A stretch of DNA of 64,000 bases from an uncultured Chloroflexota bacterium (GTDB taxonomy: Bacteria > Chloroflexota > Chloroflexia > Thermomicrobiales > UBA6265). Positions 34,071-43,970 of this stretch are shown one piece after another. Both the position numbers and the translations under genes were made by a program. The first letter of the stretch is position 1, and each line of letters starts with the position of its first letter. The notes under the pieces are model-generated. The model was not told the DNA's origin, searched no databases, and saw only the letters and a program-made list of their open reading frames with translations. The stretch is taken from assembly GCA_937901745.1 (NCBI GenBank), contig CALGSZ010000088.1, forward strand, positions 1 through 64,000. Direction: 5' to 3'.

Positions 34071-35171
34071 TTACTCCGTCCGAGTTTGGACCTTCTCCAG
34101 GCGAAGAGCAAGGACATTCAAGAGAAGCGCGGCGACGAGGATGATGCCCTCCAACGCGTCCTTGAAATAGATGCTGATGTTCGGCAGGAGATTGAGGCCA
34201 TTGGAGAGGACGCCGAAGATCAGCAAGCCGACGACCGTGTTCTTGATGCCGCCTTCGCCTCCGAAGAGGGACGTGCCCCCGAGGACGACGGCAGCGATGG
34301 TGCGGATGAGTAGCTCACCGCCAGCGGCCGGGTTTGCGCTATGGAGCCGCCCGATGAAGAGCAAGCCCGCCAGGCCCGCCGTCAGCCCGGAGATCATCAG
34401 GCAGATCATGACCACCTTGCGGGTGTTGACGCCCGACATCTCGGCCGCTTCGCGGTTGCCGCCGGTCATGTAGACATAGCGGCCGAACTTCGTGTAGCTG
34501 AGGATGATGTCGCAGATGATGAGCACCGCCAGAGCGACGACGCCGATCACGGGCACCGTGTTCCAGAGAATCCGATTGCCGGCGCCGCCGAGGTATTCGA
34601 GCTGGGAGGGCACTTCCGAGATGACCTTGCCGGTCGAGACGTACTTCGCAAGCCCGGCCCCAATCGTCAGCATCGCGAGTGTCATCATGAAGGACGGGAT
34701 GCCGACGTAGGAGACAAGAAAGCCGTTGAGGAGCCCCAATCCCGCGGCGACGAGCGCGGCGATGAGGATGCCGATCGGCAGCGTGACCTCCCAACCGAAG
34801 AGGCTCACTTCGGGGAAGAAGTTCATCTCCCAGCCGACGACCGGGATGCGCCCCTCCGTCCAGAAGTAAGCGCAGAGCACGCCGGCGAATGTCGCGATCG
34901 AGGCGATGCTCAGATCGATCTCGGCGCAGAGGAGCACAAAGGTGACTCCCGCCGCCGCGACCGCGACCGGCCCGATCTGAGTAATCACGTTTTGCAGGTT
35001 TCGCGTGGTCAGGAAGACATCGGTCACCACGCTAAAGAAGATGAACATGGCCACGAGGGTCGTCAGCGGCGCGATCATGCGCGCATTGCGACCCGCGAGC
35101 GCGAGCAGCCGATTCCAAAGGCCGGGCGAGGCACGCCCCACGCTGACACCAGACGGAACAGTTTGCGCCAT
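34071..35171 (-). CDS. ribose-type ABC transporter permease (RbsC/AraH family)
   Basis: 366 residues with about ten transmembrane helices. Family marks: the conserved loop YMTGGNREAAEMSGVNTRKV, the VAAAGVTFVLLCAEIDLSIASIATFAGVL segment with ExDLS, and a C-terminal GTSLFGGEGGIKNTVVGL block. It forms the membrane part of the CUT2 importer with the ATPase and binding protein genes that precede it on the minus strand. Confidence 0.93.
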   Translation of the reverse strand: MAQTVPSGVSVGRASPGLWNRLLALAGRNARMIAPLTTLVAMFIFFSVVTDVFLTTRNLQNVITQIGPVAVAAAGVTFVLLCAEIDLSIASIATFAGVLCAYFWTEGRIPVVGWEMNFFPEVSLFGWEVTLPIGILIAALVAAGLGLLNGFLVSYVGIPSFMMTLAMLTIGAGLAKYVSTGKVISEVPSQLEYLGGAGNRILWNTVPVIGVVALAVLIICDIILSYTKFGRYVYMTGGNREAAEMSGVNTRKVVMICLMISGLTAGLAGLLFIGRLHSANPAAGGELLIRTIAAVVLGGTSLFGGEGGIKNTVVGLLIFGVLSNGLNLLPNISIYFKDALEGIILVAALLLNVLALRLEKVQTRTE

Positions 35172-35243
35172 CAGCAGACTCCCCGACAGATTACGGCCCG
35201 GCGAAAGCCCCGCCGCGTGCGTTAGCGGAGACGTTCCGGGCCG

Positions 35244-36815
35244 CTAGGCGTAGCTCATCAACAGGTCTTTGCTCACCCGCTCGTTGACGAACTCCTTGGT
35301 GATTCGGCCGCGCGAAAGGACCAAGATGCGATCCGACTCGGCCAGGACCGTCTCCGGCTCGGTCGAGATGAGGATGATCGCAACCCCCTCCTGCTTCAGC
35401 TCCTGAATCAGATCGAGCACCTCGCGCTTGGCGCCGACATCCATGCCGCGCGTCGGCTCGTTGAGGATCAGCACTTTCGGCTGCTGGGCCAGCCACTTCG
35501 CCAGCACGACCTTTTGCTGATTGCCGCCGCTCAGATGCCCGGCGCGCATCGTCGGGTCCCCCGGCCGCACTCCCGTGCGCTTGACCAACCGGTCCGCGAT
35601 GGAGAGCTCGGCCGTATGGCGGAAGAGAGCGGGGACAAGCCGGTCAAGATGCGCGAGGGTGATGTTCTTGTAGATCTCATGGCGGGGGAAGAGGGTGGCG
35701 CGCCGGTTCTCGGTGAGATAGGCGATGCCCAGCCGCTTCGCCTCCAGTGGTGACGACGGCGCAATCGGCTGCCCCTCCAGCCGAATGGTTCCCCGCTGGA
35801 CGGGCTGCCGGCCGAACAGCGCCCGCGCCAACTCCGTCATCCCCGCACCGAGATAGCCGAACAGCCCGAGGATCTCGCCGGCATGGACCTTCAGCGTGAT
35901 GTCGGTGAACGCGCCGGGCGCGGCCAGTCCCTCGATCTCCAGCACCGGCTTGGTGGTGACCGGCGGCGGCAAGGTGCGTCCCTGCTCGTAGCTCGCGGCG
36001 AGCGAGGACGCGTCGCCGCCGATCATCAGCTCGATCAGCCGGTGCTTCGTCAGCCCCTGATTCGGCAGCGTCGCGACTTTGCGGGAGTTCTTGAGCACCG
36101 TCACGCGGTCGGAGATCGCCAGGATATCCTCGAGGAAGTGCGAGATAAAGATCAGGCTCTTGCCCCGATCGCGCAACTCCCGCATGAGGGCGAAGAGGCG
36201 CTCGGCTTCTGGTCCGGAGAGCGCGGAGGTCGGCTCGTCGAGAATGATGACCTGCGCGCCGGAGAAGACAACGCGGGCGATCTCGACGAGCTGCTGTGAG
36301 CCGAGCGACAGCTTCTTCATCGGCTCGGTGACGTCAATGTCAATCCCGAGCTCCCGCAGATGCGCGGCGGCCTCCGCCTGCATCCGCTTCCAGTCGATCA
36401 GCCCGAACCGATTGGTCGGCTGCCGGCCGAGGAAGACATTCTCGGCGACGGTCAGCGCCGGCATGACCGTCAGTTCCTGGTAGATCATGCCGATGCCGCG
36501 CGCCTTCGCCTCGGCCGGAGCGTGGAACCGTACGGGCTCACCGCGAAAGATGAAGACGCCATCGTCCGGCGCGTGCACGCCGGCAAGGATCTTCATCAGC
36601 GTGCTCTTGCCAGCGCCGTTCTCCCCGACGAGACCGTGAATCTCGCCGGGCAAGAGATCGAAGTCGACCTCGGTCAGCGCGATCGCCCCGCCGAAGCGCT
36701 TCGTCACTCCGCGCAGCTCGAGCACGGGCTCCGCCGCGGGAGCCGGGGGACGAGGAGGCGCAGTCAGGGATGCGGCAGCGGTCTCGTGCGGCTCACTGAC
36801 AGCGACGTGCTCCAT
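35244..36815 (-). CDS. ribose-type ABC transporter ATP-binding protein (RbsA family)
   Basis: 523-residue double ATPase. Domain 1: GENGAGKST, SLGSQQLVEIARV, VIILDEPTSAL. Domain 2: degenerate GYLGAGMTEL, signature LSGGNQQKVVLAKWLA, LILNEPTRGMD. This follows the RbsA rule of one strong and one weak site. It is 72 bases after the binding protein gene and 72 before the permease gene, giving a complete transporter. Confidence 0.94.
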   Translation of the reverse strand: MEHVAVSEPHETAAASLTAPPRPPAPAAEPVLELRGVTKRFGGAIALTEVDFDLLPGEIHGLVGENGAGKSTLMKILAGVHAPDDGVFIFRGEPVRFHAPAEAKARGIGMIYQELTVMPALTVAENVFLGRQPTNRFGLIDWKRMQAEAAAHLRELGIDIDVTEPMKKLSLGSQQLVEIARVVFSGAQVIILDEPTSALSGPEAERLFALMRELRDRGKSLIFISHFLEDILAISDRVTVLKNSRKVATLPNQGLTKHRLIELMIGGDASSLAASYEQGRTLPPPVTTKPVLEIEGLAAPGAFTDITLKVHAGEILGLFGYLGAGMTELARALFGRQPVQRGTIRLEGQPIAPSSPLEAKRLGIAYLTENRRATLFPRHEIYKNITLAHLDRLVPALFRHTAELSIADRLVKRTGVRPGDPTMRAGHLSGGNQQKVVLAKWLAQQPKVLILNEPTRGMDVGAKREVLDLIQELKQEGVAIILISTEPETVLAESDRILVLSRGRITKEFVNERVSKDLLMSYA

Positions 36816-36887
36816 TCCAGTCCCTAACCTCAGACCTCTTGGGAGGCCACGGCTCCTCCCCGACCAATCCCGACTCCCGTGCGGCTG

Positions 36888-37979
36888 CTAGTACTGGAAG
36901 TTGTCGTGCAGCCAGATGTAACCGGCCGCGGAGTCCTTGGTAATCGGGCCACCGTCGGTCCGGATGAACTTCGGCAGACCGCCCTCGGCGTTATCAGTGC
37001 CCGACACCGTCAGGTAGCCGGCCCAAATCGCGCCACCGTGGATCCGGCCGCTCGGGTTGATGACGGAGGCGACCATCTTATCCTCGAGGATCGCCTCGCA
37101 GGCGTTCTTCAGGCCGTCCACGCCGACGATCTTTACTTGATCCTGCATTCCCTGCGCCTCGATCACCGCGCGAGCGGCCAGCGCCATGTCATCGCTGTGG
37201 AAGAAGCCGCCCTTGACGTTCGGGAAGCGCTGGAGGAGGTCTTGCCAGAGCGAGGCGACCTTCTCGACCTGCCAGTCGCCCGGCGTCTCATCCACGACCT
37301 TGATGTTCGGGTACTTCTCGAGCGCGCGGCGGAATCCCTCGGCGCGCCCCTGGGCGCCGGTGTGGGCCAGTTGTCCCTGGGTGTGGATGACCTCACCCTC
37401 ACCGCCAATCGCCTCGAAGAGCTTCTCGGCGACCGTCTGACCCATGTAGATGTTGTCCGGCTCCAAGTAGGTGAGATAGGGATACGCCTGGAACTCTTCC
37501 GGATCCTGGATCAGGCGCGTGTCCATGATGATGAGGGGGATGCCCTTCTCGATGATCGCATTCGCGCCATCGAGCAAGGCGTCGCTCGCTGACGGGTGGA
37601 CGGCGACGAAATCCCACTCGCCGGTCGAGATGTCTTGGAGCGCCTGAAGCTGCTTCTCCACCTGAAATTGGCCGTCGAACGACTGGACCTCGATGCCAAG
37701 AAGATCACCGAAGAACTTGGCCACCTCCATGCCATGGGAGACCCAGGTCGAGGCCGCGCCAATTTCGACCGTCGCCGCGCGGTAGCGCTTCTCCGGCAGG
37801 TCATCCGGGAGGATGCCGAGGTTGGAAATCGCCTCCGCCGCGGTCACGCCAGGCCGCAACCCGGCGAAGGCGGCTAGAGCAGCGAGACCCGCGCCCCCGC
37901 CGATGAAGCCGCGACGCGTGATCCCCTGCATCAGGCGCGCTACTTCCTTGCGATTCAATCCTTCACCAAGCTTGCCCAT
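36888..37979 (-). CDS. sugar-binding protein (RbsB family) with Tat signal
   Basis: 363 residues. A twin-arginine signal, ITRRGFIGGGAGLAALAAF, at about 20-40 predicts export of the folded protein. The mature part is a periplasmic-binding-protein class I fold: DFVAVHPSASDALL, GIPLIIMDTRL, GEVIHTQGQLAHTGAQGRAEGFRRAL and GGFFHSDDMALAARAVIE, all typical of CUT2 binding proteins. GGAGGTGA precedes the ATG. It is the first gene of the catabolic operon ending at 29668. Confidence 0.92.
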   Translation of the reverse strand: MGKLGEGLNRKEVARLMQGITRRGFIGGGAGLAALAAFAGLRPGVTAAEAISNLGILPDDLPEKRYRAATVEIGAASTWVSHGMEVAKFFGDLLGIEVQSFDGQFQVEKQLQALQDISTGEWDFVAVHPSASDALLDGANAIIEKGIPLIIMDTRLIQDPEEFQAYPYLTYLEPDNIYMGQTVAEKLFEAIGGEGEVIHTQGQLAHTGAQGRAEGFRRALEKYPNIKVVDETPGDWQVEKVASLWQDLLQRFPNVKGGFFHSDDMALAARAVIEAQGMQDQVKIVGVDGLKNACEAILEDKMVASVINPSGRIHGGAIWAGYLTVSGTDNAEGGLPKFIRTDGGPITKDSAAGYIWLHDNFQY

Positions 37980-38377
37980 CGTGGTTCACCTCCGTGTCTC
38001 CCTTGACGACGCTCCACGCCGGCACTCGTGCGCCGGCGGCTGTGACCACGCCGCGCGCGCGGCGAGTCCACGAGGCCACCTCTCTGAAAGACCCTGCAAG
38101 GAAGGCCGATCGGACGGCGCTGGGTCTTTCGATGTTGACGGGCGTTAGGCGTTAGCGAAGAAACGGCGCCGCTGCCAATGCCCTCGCTCCGCGAGTCACA
38201 TGCCCCAATCCATTTAGACGACGAACAAAGCTTGCGGCAGGCACGATAGCAGAGAGGTGTTTGACCGGTCAACCTGACGCGAGGCAAGAGCCTCTCGCTA
38301 TTTCTGAATCAAATTGTTGCTGTACCAGTCGAGGACATCCGTCAAGCCGAATCGAGACACCTCTCCTGGACCTATGG
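37980..38377. other. intergenic region between sugar operon and defence operon
   Basis: 398 bases. It holds the promoter of the sugar operon (38243-38272). Between that promoter and the helicase stop, base composition drops, so one edge of the acquired segment lies at about 38275-38377. A weak bulged hairpin (GCGA-GA-GGC with GCC-TCGC, near 38278-38299) may end the helicase transcript, without a T tract. Confidence 0.55.
38243..38272 (-). promoter_or_regulatory. promoter of the sugar operon overlapping a palindrome
   Basis: On the minus strand TTGACC, an 18-base spacer and TATCGT. The -35 box is half of the perfect 12-bp palindrome TTGACCGGTCAA (38261-38272), an arrangement typical of a repressor operator. 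It is 264 bases before the binding protein ATG. Confidence 0.55.
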
Positions 38378-41300
38378 CTACGTCGTAATCCCAGCCTTAC
38401 GGCACAGCTCAAGATGCGCAGTTGGAAGGTCTCGGTCGACCACGTAATCGTTGAGTAGGATGACAGGCAACCCCATTACAGCAAGTGGGTGATTCGCTTC
38501 ACTCCACGTGCTATCGAGCAGACTGGGATAGGTGCCCACAATCAAGGGCCGATGAGGCATTAGGGCTCCACGCGGGGCCCCCGTCAAAGCAAGGGGGATT
38601 ACGCTGTCACCAACACGCAGGTTACGCTCACACCTCCACCCCTCGAGCTCCAAGAATCGCTGGAGTGGTGCGAGTTGCTCCGATTGGACGGCAGCTGCTG
38701 GGATCGACGGGGGATCTCCCGAGTAAGCGAATTCGATAAGCTGTGCTGCTAAATGACGATCAAGAGATCCGTGCCAGATGCGATTGCCATAGTGCCGCAG
38801 GCAATTCGTGCAAGATCGAGCACAGATCGCCGGACACTCTTTGAGAAGATTCAACGCTCTCTCAAGCACGCGATCAAGCTGATCACCAGCCTCCGCGGCA
38901 TAGCCAGCCCCACCAGCGGCGGTGTCGTAAAGATAGATATCAGCTAACGCTTGGGTATCCGGAGAGTAATCTGGAGTCGGAGAAATAAGACGATAGCCTG
39001 CGCTGAGCTCTCCAGGATCAATATCCAGATGGAGACTCGCAGCAAGAGCTATGGCTTCCGCAGTGCTTCTCAGAGCGCTGTGTAGCCAGGGATACTGTGG
39101 ATCATACGCGAGCGGTGGTCGCAAGGCCAGTCGAACGAGGAGTAAGTCTGTCCGGAACATATGGCCGAGGACGACCGGTGACGGATGGACAGGGCCGCGG
39201 CAGTACTTTGATTCGGCCTCTCGCTGGAGGACATATGACTCGATAAGGAATGGACGCGGGTGTTGGTTCTCAAGCTCGCCCTCCTCGTAAGGCTTTGCTG
39301 CCCCACAAGCCTCGCAAACCGCGAATCCACGACCATCCGGACCGTAATTCACTACTACCAACTGTTGATCCTCGCCATGCGCATAGAGAAGATTGGTTCC
39401 ACCTTGGCGCCATTCGAATCGCTCGGGTTCAATGGGTGTGGGGAGTTGTGCCTCAGTCGCGTAGCTGAAATCCTGATCCCGGTCACGCTCGCGGAGTGGT
39501 CGCCCGCCCTGGGGAGCAAACCCCGGTGGATCCAGCATCTCCCATTCCTGCAACGGCGAATCGCATATTCGGCAGCGCTCGCCTGGTTGCATTGCCCTAT
39601 CAACTCGAACATACGTACACCGTGGGCAGGAAACTAGTCGGGTCAAGCCACCCGCGAAGAACCGCCGTGCAGGCGAAGCAGTCTTTGCACCTGGGGCATA
39701 GATGCCACCGACTCGAAATGTCTCCTTGTTGACCACAAGCAAGCGCCCCGGAGCATACTCGCTTAACGCCTTGACCTTCGCTTGCTCCGGTCGCTCTCTG
39801 ATTCGAACTCGGCCGTCCTCGTACTGGAACACATAGAATGAGCAAAGCTCTGTAGGGAATGCATAACTTGGCAGCAAGCCTTCCCCAAACAGGACATCTA
39901 GCAGGCTAGAACGACGAGTTTCTTCTGACTCATTTTCCGCCTCGCCCGCTCTGGTCCGCCTCTCGATTTCTTGGACTGATTGACGCCCCTGCTGTTCGTT
40001 CTGTCGCTGACCAATGCTTTCCAGGAGGCGCACGAATCCCACGGCTGTCTCAACTACGAAGCGCCGCTTCTCAGCCAAGAGAGCTTCAGGATCAAATGCC
40101 TCTGGGAAAAGCTCATCCGGGAGCCACGACCACAACTCTTGATTAGCGTTACCAGCTTCGATAATCTCCTCTCTCACCCATCGATCAAACGCAGCCAAGG
40201 AAAATTCGCCGTCTCCGGCAAAAAATGCATCTGCATTCCCAAGTGCATCAAAGAGCGAACCACTGGTTCGAGCCTCACGCCGCAACTGCCCGTCCGGCAA
40301 CCGATCAAGCTGATGATGGAAGAAGGTCTGGATGAGGTAAGAGTGGATATGACGACGAGCAAGCCGTCGGTTGTCGATGTTGACTCGCGGCTCACGTGGC
40401 GGTCCGCTGATCATTCCCTCGGGATGCCGATAATAGTGGCTATCATGCGGCCCGTCTTGAGCATAGGTTACGACTGTCGAGACAGCCGTTCCTCTCCGAC
40501 CTGCGCGTCCTGCTCGTTGTTGATAATTCTCTCGCTGAGGCGGAACATTGCGTAGGCCTATCGCCGTGAGCGAGCCAATATCGATACCGACCTCCATTGT
40601 TGTCGTGCAACTCAGAACATCGACTGGCGGCTTATCCGGCCCCAGCTCTACATCCTGGAATCGAAGCTCGAATTCCTCAGTCGTCGCATGCACTACTCCC
40701 ACATCGCGATGAGAAAGTTGTGCCGTATGCTCCTCAGCGACCAAGTGGATCGGCCGACGCCCCCTCAACACTGCCCGAATCGGTCTGCGGAAATAATCGA
40801 CTGAAGCTGCCATTTGGGCATGATCGGGTGGCTGCTTCTCAATCTCAGCCTCACCGCACCACCCGCAGCGCCCCAGCACTGTAACTGCCTGAAGGAGTCC
40901 ACAGGCTCTACACCGATACCAGACGTCATCGATAGCTATCGCTATAGCGACCGCTGTTGGATTCAGGACCGCATTGCCCTCACGATCTCGTTCGGTCAAT
41001 ACGTCGTAGAGTTTTTCCCGTAAGATGCGCACTCCATCCGCATCCAGACTTCCATGCTTCTGCAGCAGCTTCTCAAGATTCCCTATAGCAGCTCCGTATT
41101 CGACTGGCTGATAAGACTCGCAAATCTCGCGGCGCATTACATCGCTGAGCGTCGGATCAAACGCCGCTTTCTCTAACATCTCTTGGATCCAGACTGTAGC
41201 AATTGCACTAAGATCATGCTGAATCCGATCTGGCAGCTCCGCTAAATCACGCTGCAAGTGCCGGAGTGAGCGCCGACTCGGGCGAATAACTGCTGCTCCG

Positions 41301-43948
41301 ACTGCATGTAGAGAGTGGAATGGATCCGACAATTGGCGCAGCAGCGCCTGCTGATACCGGACGGGCGGGGTTGGCCGCCGTCGATCTCTTATTGCTTCAA
41401 GCAGGTCTCCATCATAGTAGCGACCAAACCGCTCCATCTCCTCAATAAGCTGCTGCTGCGAACTTCCTTCAAAGAAGTAAAGGCGATATTCGTGGCACAC
41501 CGCCACGAATGCCACATAGAGATCGACGTCAAGGATCGGCTCCCAGTCAATCTCCTCAAGACGACGAGCGGCCAAAGCTATTGCCTGACGAAATGAATCA
41601 AACTCCACTTCCCTGGGTAGGTCACGAGCCAAGCGAGCAGCCTTCTGCCTTCCGTCTGAAAAGAGCAGCACTTTACGTCCAGCATTCGGATGTCGCTTAT
41701 CAGGAGTTCGCAATGCAGGTTGGAGATCAAACTGCTCACGGACGAGACTAGCAAATGGCTGATCTCCCTTCGTTGCGAAATCAACGATCTTTCGACCTCC
41801 ATGCTGCTTAGTGCAAGCTGGACAGTCGGCGAACCCAACAACACGACTACCAAGGCTTTCAGGAGATGCAAATGCTTCACCTAGTCGACCAGCAGATTGC
41901 CGGTGAGGCCGATTACTGCGCCTAATATTCGGTCTGTAGCAAAGACGATGCCGCTCACGCTCCGATTCAGGAGGAGGTGAGTGACGGACTCTGCCGGTCG
42001 TTAGATCAATCCAAATCGGCAGCACTCTTGGACGTTGGGAGGGATGTGGCTCCTCGAGTAGAAGAATGATCTCATCGAGCGGCTCTCCAACTGGCTCAAC
42101 CGTTCCACCTCTCTCGTGCCAATAGAACGATGCATCGGAGCTCCGACCATAGACTTTCAAGAATGCGGCACCGCAATCGCGGTGAGCGACTAACTCATAC
42201 ACTCTTGCTCGAAGGTCACAGTCACAATGTGTCCGTGGCTCGGTATAGAGCCGACCAAGCAAGAGTGGCTCACCTGGGCGATACCGGCGCCGGTTACAGC
42301 GGGGGTTAATGCAAGCGTAGAGCGCAGGCAAGCCACGAAAGAGAAGATGAGCACGGGTTGGCAGCAAGCTTCGCGTCCCATTGTGTGCGAGAGCACCAAG
42401 CGCGAGAAGCGCCATCGTCGCCGCCTCAGCGTCATCCTGTGGAGTGTTCGGAGCCACTACGGACGCGAGCTCGGCGAATGACATGGCATGTCCGGCGGTT
42501 CGGTCGATAATCAGTTCTACAGGACCGAAGTGGCGCAGCCGATCGTAAAGATATCGCCGCAAATCCCCATCTGGCGCTGGCCAGCCAAGCTTTGCGGCAA
42601 GCGTGGCGACTGCATGCTCAGCCGCCTTGGGATCAATCGCACGCGCATACAGAGCAGGAAGATCGAAAGCAGCTAGCGCCGAAATCTCTCTTGCTGTGGC
42701 CGCTCGTGCTGAGGGGCAGCGCTCCCGAACACCAGTGATTACTCGAAATGATTTCTGCCCCGCACCTGGCCGCCCAACCAAGCCGCTGGCAAATTCATGA
42801 ACTGCTGCGATAGCTTCCTCATTCTCATGATTGCCGATGCTAGCACTGGTCAGGATGCACCGCAGTCGATCCCGGGGAACTTCGAGTCGAGCTGCCAGCC
42901 TTCGCATGAGAAGCCCAACCTCGGCTCCACTTGCCCCCCGGTAGACATGCGCCTCATCAAGTACAAGGGTAAGAACATTGCGCTCATCAGCAGCGAGCCA
43001 GTCCCGCGTCTGGGCAAATATCGACCGCTCAATAGGACGGAGAAGCATATACTCGAGCATCGAGTGATTCGTGACAATAATGTCGGGGCAGCAAGCGTGA
43101 ATCTCGTGCCGAGTTAGCAACTCGCGATCATCGGGCTGAGTCTGGTAACCGTTTGCGGCGAATGCCCGGAGATTCTTCGCAGGCCACCTTCCCCGCTCGC
43201 GCAATTCATGGACCAGGTGCGCACGTTCAGATGCACCCGATTCAGCTTGCCGCTCCAAGTCAAGGTAATAACGTAGCACCGGTTCGATGTAACGACGATC
43301 CTTATCTGCGGTACGCGGCCCCGGATACGGAGTACGACTGGTATACATCGCAAATCGGGGGAAACGACCGTAACGATTAGCAAAGAGATCAGCTAATCTC
43401 TCGTCTCCGAAGAGCCTGCGCAGCCGTGCTAGCTGGTCGCTGACGAGCGCATTCATGGGGTAGAGCAAGAGAGCTCGGCAGCCAGGCATTTGCCACGTGG
43501 CAGGTCGATGAGCAGCTTCCAAGAGAAACTGGCCAAAAATTGGGAATAGAAATGTCTCCGTCTTTCCGGACCCTGTTCCGGTTGCGACAACGATGTCCTG
43601 GCCATCCACAAGTAGGGCTCGGAGTGCTTGGGCCTGATGGACATAAGGATGCGGGAACACCCCAATCCCGGGCGACCAATTGGCAAGTTCGCTCAGCACC
43701 TCACCGACCGGCGCAGGTAGTCCGAGTTCTTTATAGGGCTCGTCGGTCTCGTACGTTGGGGTTGTCTCAATAAAAGGAGGCTGGCTAATGCTGCCTGGCT
43801 CCTCAAGAAGTTTCCGGCGTTCGTTGATAATCCCCTCATCGCGAATGTGGTAACGAGCCTCAAGATACTGTGCCAACCTGTCATGCAACTGCTCGGCGAC
43901 TTGCTGGACACCGAGGTCAACTGCCTGTTCCGCACGTCCGGTCACCAT
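38378..43948 (-). CDS. very large DEAH-box helicase with DUF1998-type C-terminus (DruE-like)
   Basis: 1856 residues. Helicase core: YVHQAQAL (Q-motif region), TGTGSGKT (about 123-130), DEAH (331-334), TSAS (367-370), and the second RecA domain with TTMEVGIDIGSL and QQRAGRAGRRG (about 1110-1150). Several Cys clusters suggest zinc sites: CINPRC...CDC (about 540-600), CRACG...CGWCG (about 1005-1030), CPRCTY...CRICDS (about 1449) and CEACG (about 1545). The end is a DUF1998-type module with DTAAGGAGY and CPAICARSCTNCLRHYGN. Length and order match DruE of Druantia; DISARM DrmA is a shorter relative. AAGGGG precedes the ATG. GC content is lower than in flanking genes. Confidence 0.87.
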   Translation of the reverse strand: MVTGRAEQAVDLGVQQVAEQLHDRLAQYLEARYHIRDEGIINERRKLLEEPGSISQPPFIETTPTYETDEPYKELGLPAPVGEVLSELANWSPGIGVFPHPYVHQAQALRALLVDGQDIVVATGTGSGKTETFLFPIFGQFLLEAAHRPATWQMPGCRALLLYPMNALVSDQLARLRRLFGDERLADLFANRYGRFPRFAMYTSRTPYPGPRTADKDRRYIEPVLRYYLDLERQAESGASERAHLVHELRERGRWPAKNLRAFAANGYQTQPDDRELLTRHEIHACCPDIIVTNHSMLEYMLLRPIERSIFAQTRDWLAADERNVLTLVLDEAHVYRGASGAEVGLLMRRLAARLEVPRDRLRCILTSASIGNHENEEAIAAVHEFASGLVGRPGAGQKSFRVITGVRERCPSARAATAREISALAAFDLPALYARAIDPKAAEHAVATLAAKLGWPAPDGDLRRYLYDRLRHFGPVELIIDRTAGHAMSFAELASVVAPNTPQDDAEAATMALLALGALAHNGTRSLLPTRAHLLFRGLPALYACINPRCNRRRYRPGEPLLLGRLYTEPRTHCDCDLRARVYELVAHRDCGAAFLKVYGRSSDASFYWHERGGTVEPVGEPLDEIILLLEEPHPSQRPRVLPIWIDLTTGRVRHSPPPESERERHRLCYRPNIRRSNRPHRQSAGRLGEAFASPESLGSRVVGFADCPACTKQHGGRKIVDFATKGDQPFASLVREQFDLQPALRTPDKRHPNAGRKVLLFSDGRQKAARLARDLPREVEFDSFRQAIALAARRLEEIDWEPILDVDLYVAFVAVCHEYRLYFFEGSSQQQLIEEMERFGRYYDGDLLEAIRDRRRPTPPVRYQQALLRQLSDPFHSLHAVGAAVIRPSRRSLRHLQRDLAELPDRIQHDLSAIATVWIQEMLEKAAFDPTLSDVMRREICESYQPVEYGAAIGNLEKLLQKHGSLDADGVRILREKLYDVLTERDREGNAVLNPTAVAIAIAIDDVWYRCRACGLLQAVTVLGRCGWCGEAEIEKQPPDHAQMAASVDYFRRPIRAVLRGRRPIHLVAEEHTAQLSHRDVGVVHATTEEFELRFQDVELGPDKPPVDVLSCTTTMEVGIDIGSLTAIGLRNVPPQRENYQQRAGRAGRRGTAVSTVVTYAQDGPHDSHYYRHPEGMISGPPREPRVNIDNRRLARRHIHSYLIQTFFHHQLDRLPDGQLRREARTSGSLFDALGNADAFFAGDGEFSLAAFDRWVREEIIEAGNANQELWSWLPDELFPEAFDPEALLAEKRRFVVETAVGFVRLLESIGQRQNEQQGRQSVQEIERRTRAGEAENESEETRRSSLLDVLFGEGLLPSYAFPTELCSFYVFQYEDGRVRIRERPEQAKVKALSEYAPGRLLVVNKETFRVGGIYAPGAKTASPARRFFAGGLTRLVSCPRCTYVRVDRAMQPGERCRICDSPLQEWEMLDPPGFAPQGGRPLRERDRDQDFSYATEAQLPTPIEPERFEWRQGGTNLLYAHGEDQQLVVVNYGPDGRGFAVCEACGAAKPYEEGELENQHPRPFLIESYVLQREAESKYCRGPVHPSPVVLGHMFRTDLLLVRLALRPPLAYDPQYPWLHSALRSTAEAIALAASLHLDIDPGELSAGYRLISPTPDYSPDTQALADIYLYDTAAGGAGYAAEAGDQLDRVLERALNLLKECPAICARSCTNCLRHYGNRIWHGSLDRHLAAQLIEFAYSGDPPSIPAAAVQSEQLAPLQRFLELEGWRCERNLRVGDSVIPLALTGAPRGALMPHRPLIVGTYPSLLDSTWSEANHPLAVMGLPVILLNDYVVDRDLPTAHLELCRKAGITT

Positions 43949-43970
43949 ACAACCCCTTGCCTAAATGCAT

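Noticed and set aside
38150..38377. Second copy of the mnmE end (attachment-site repeat) at the far edge of the acquired operon
   Set aside because: I looked for TTCTGCATCGGAAAGTAG and parts of it on both strands and found no convincing match.
38485..43773. Plus-strand open frames opposite the large helicase (several of 60-190 codons)
   Set aside because: They lie inside the long minus-strand gene, have no ribosome-binding sites of note and show no recognisable protein pattern.
38378..43948. DISARM (DrmA) as the identity of the helicase
   Set aside because: The protein is much longer than DrmA, and no DrmB, DrmC (phospholipase D) or methyltransferase gene lies nearby.
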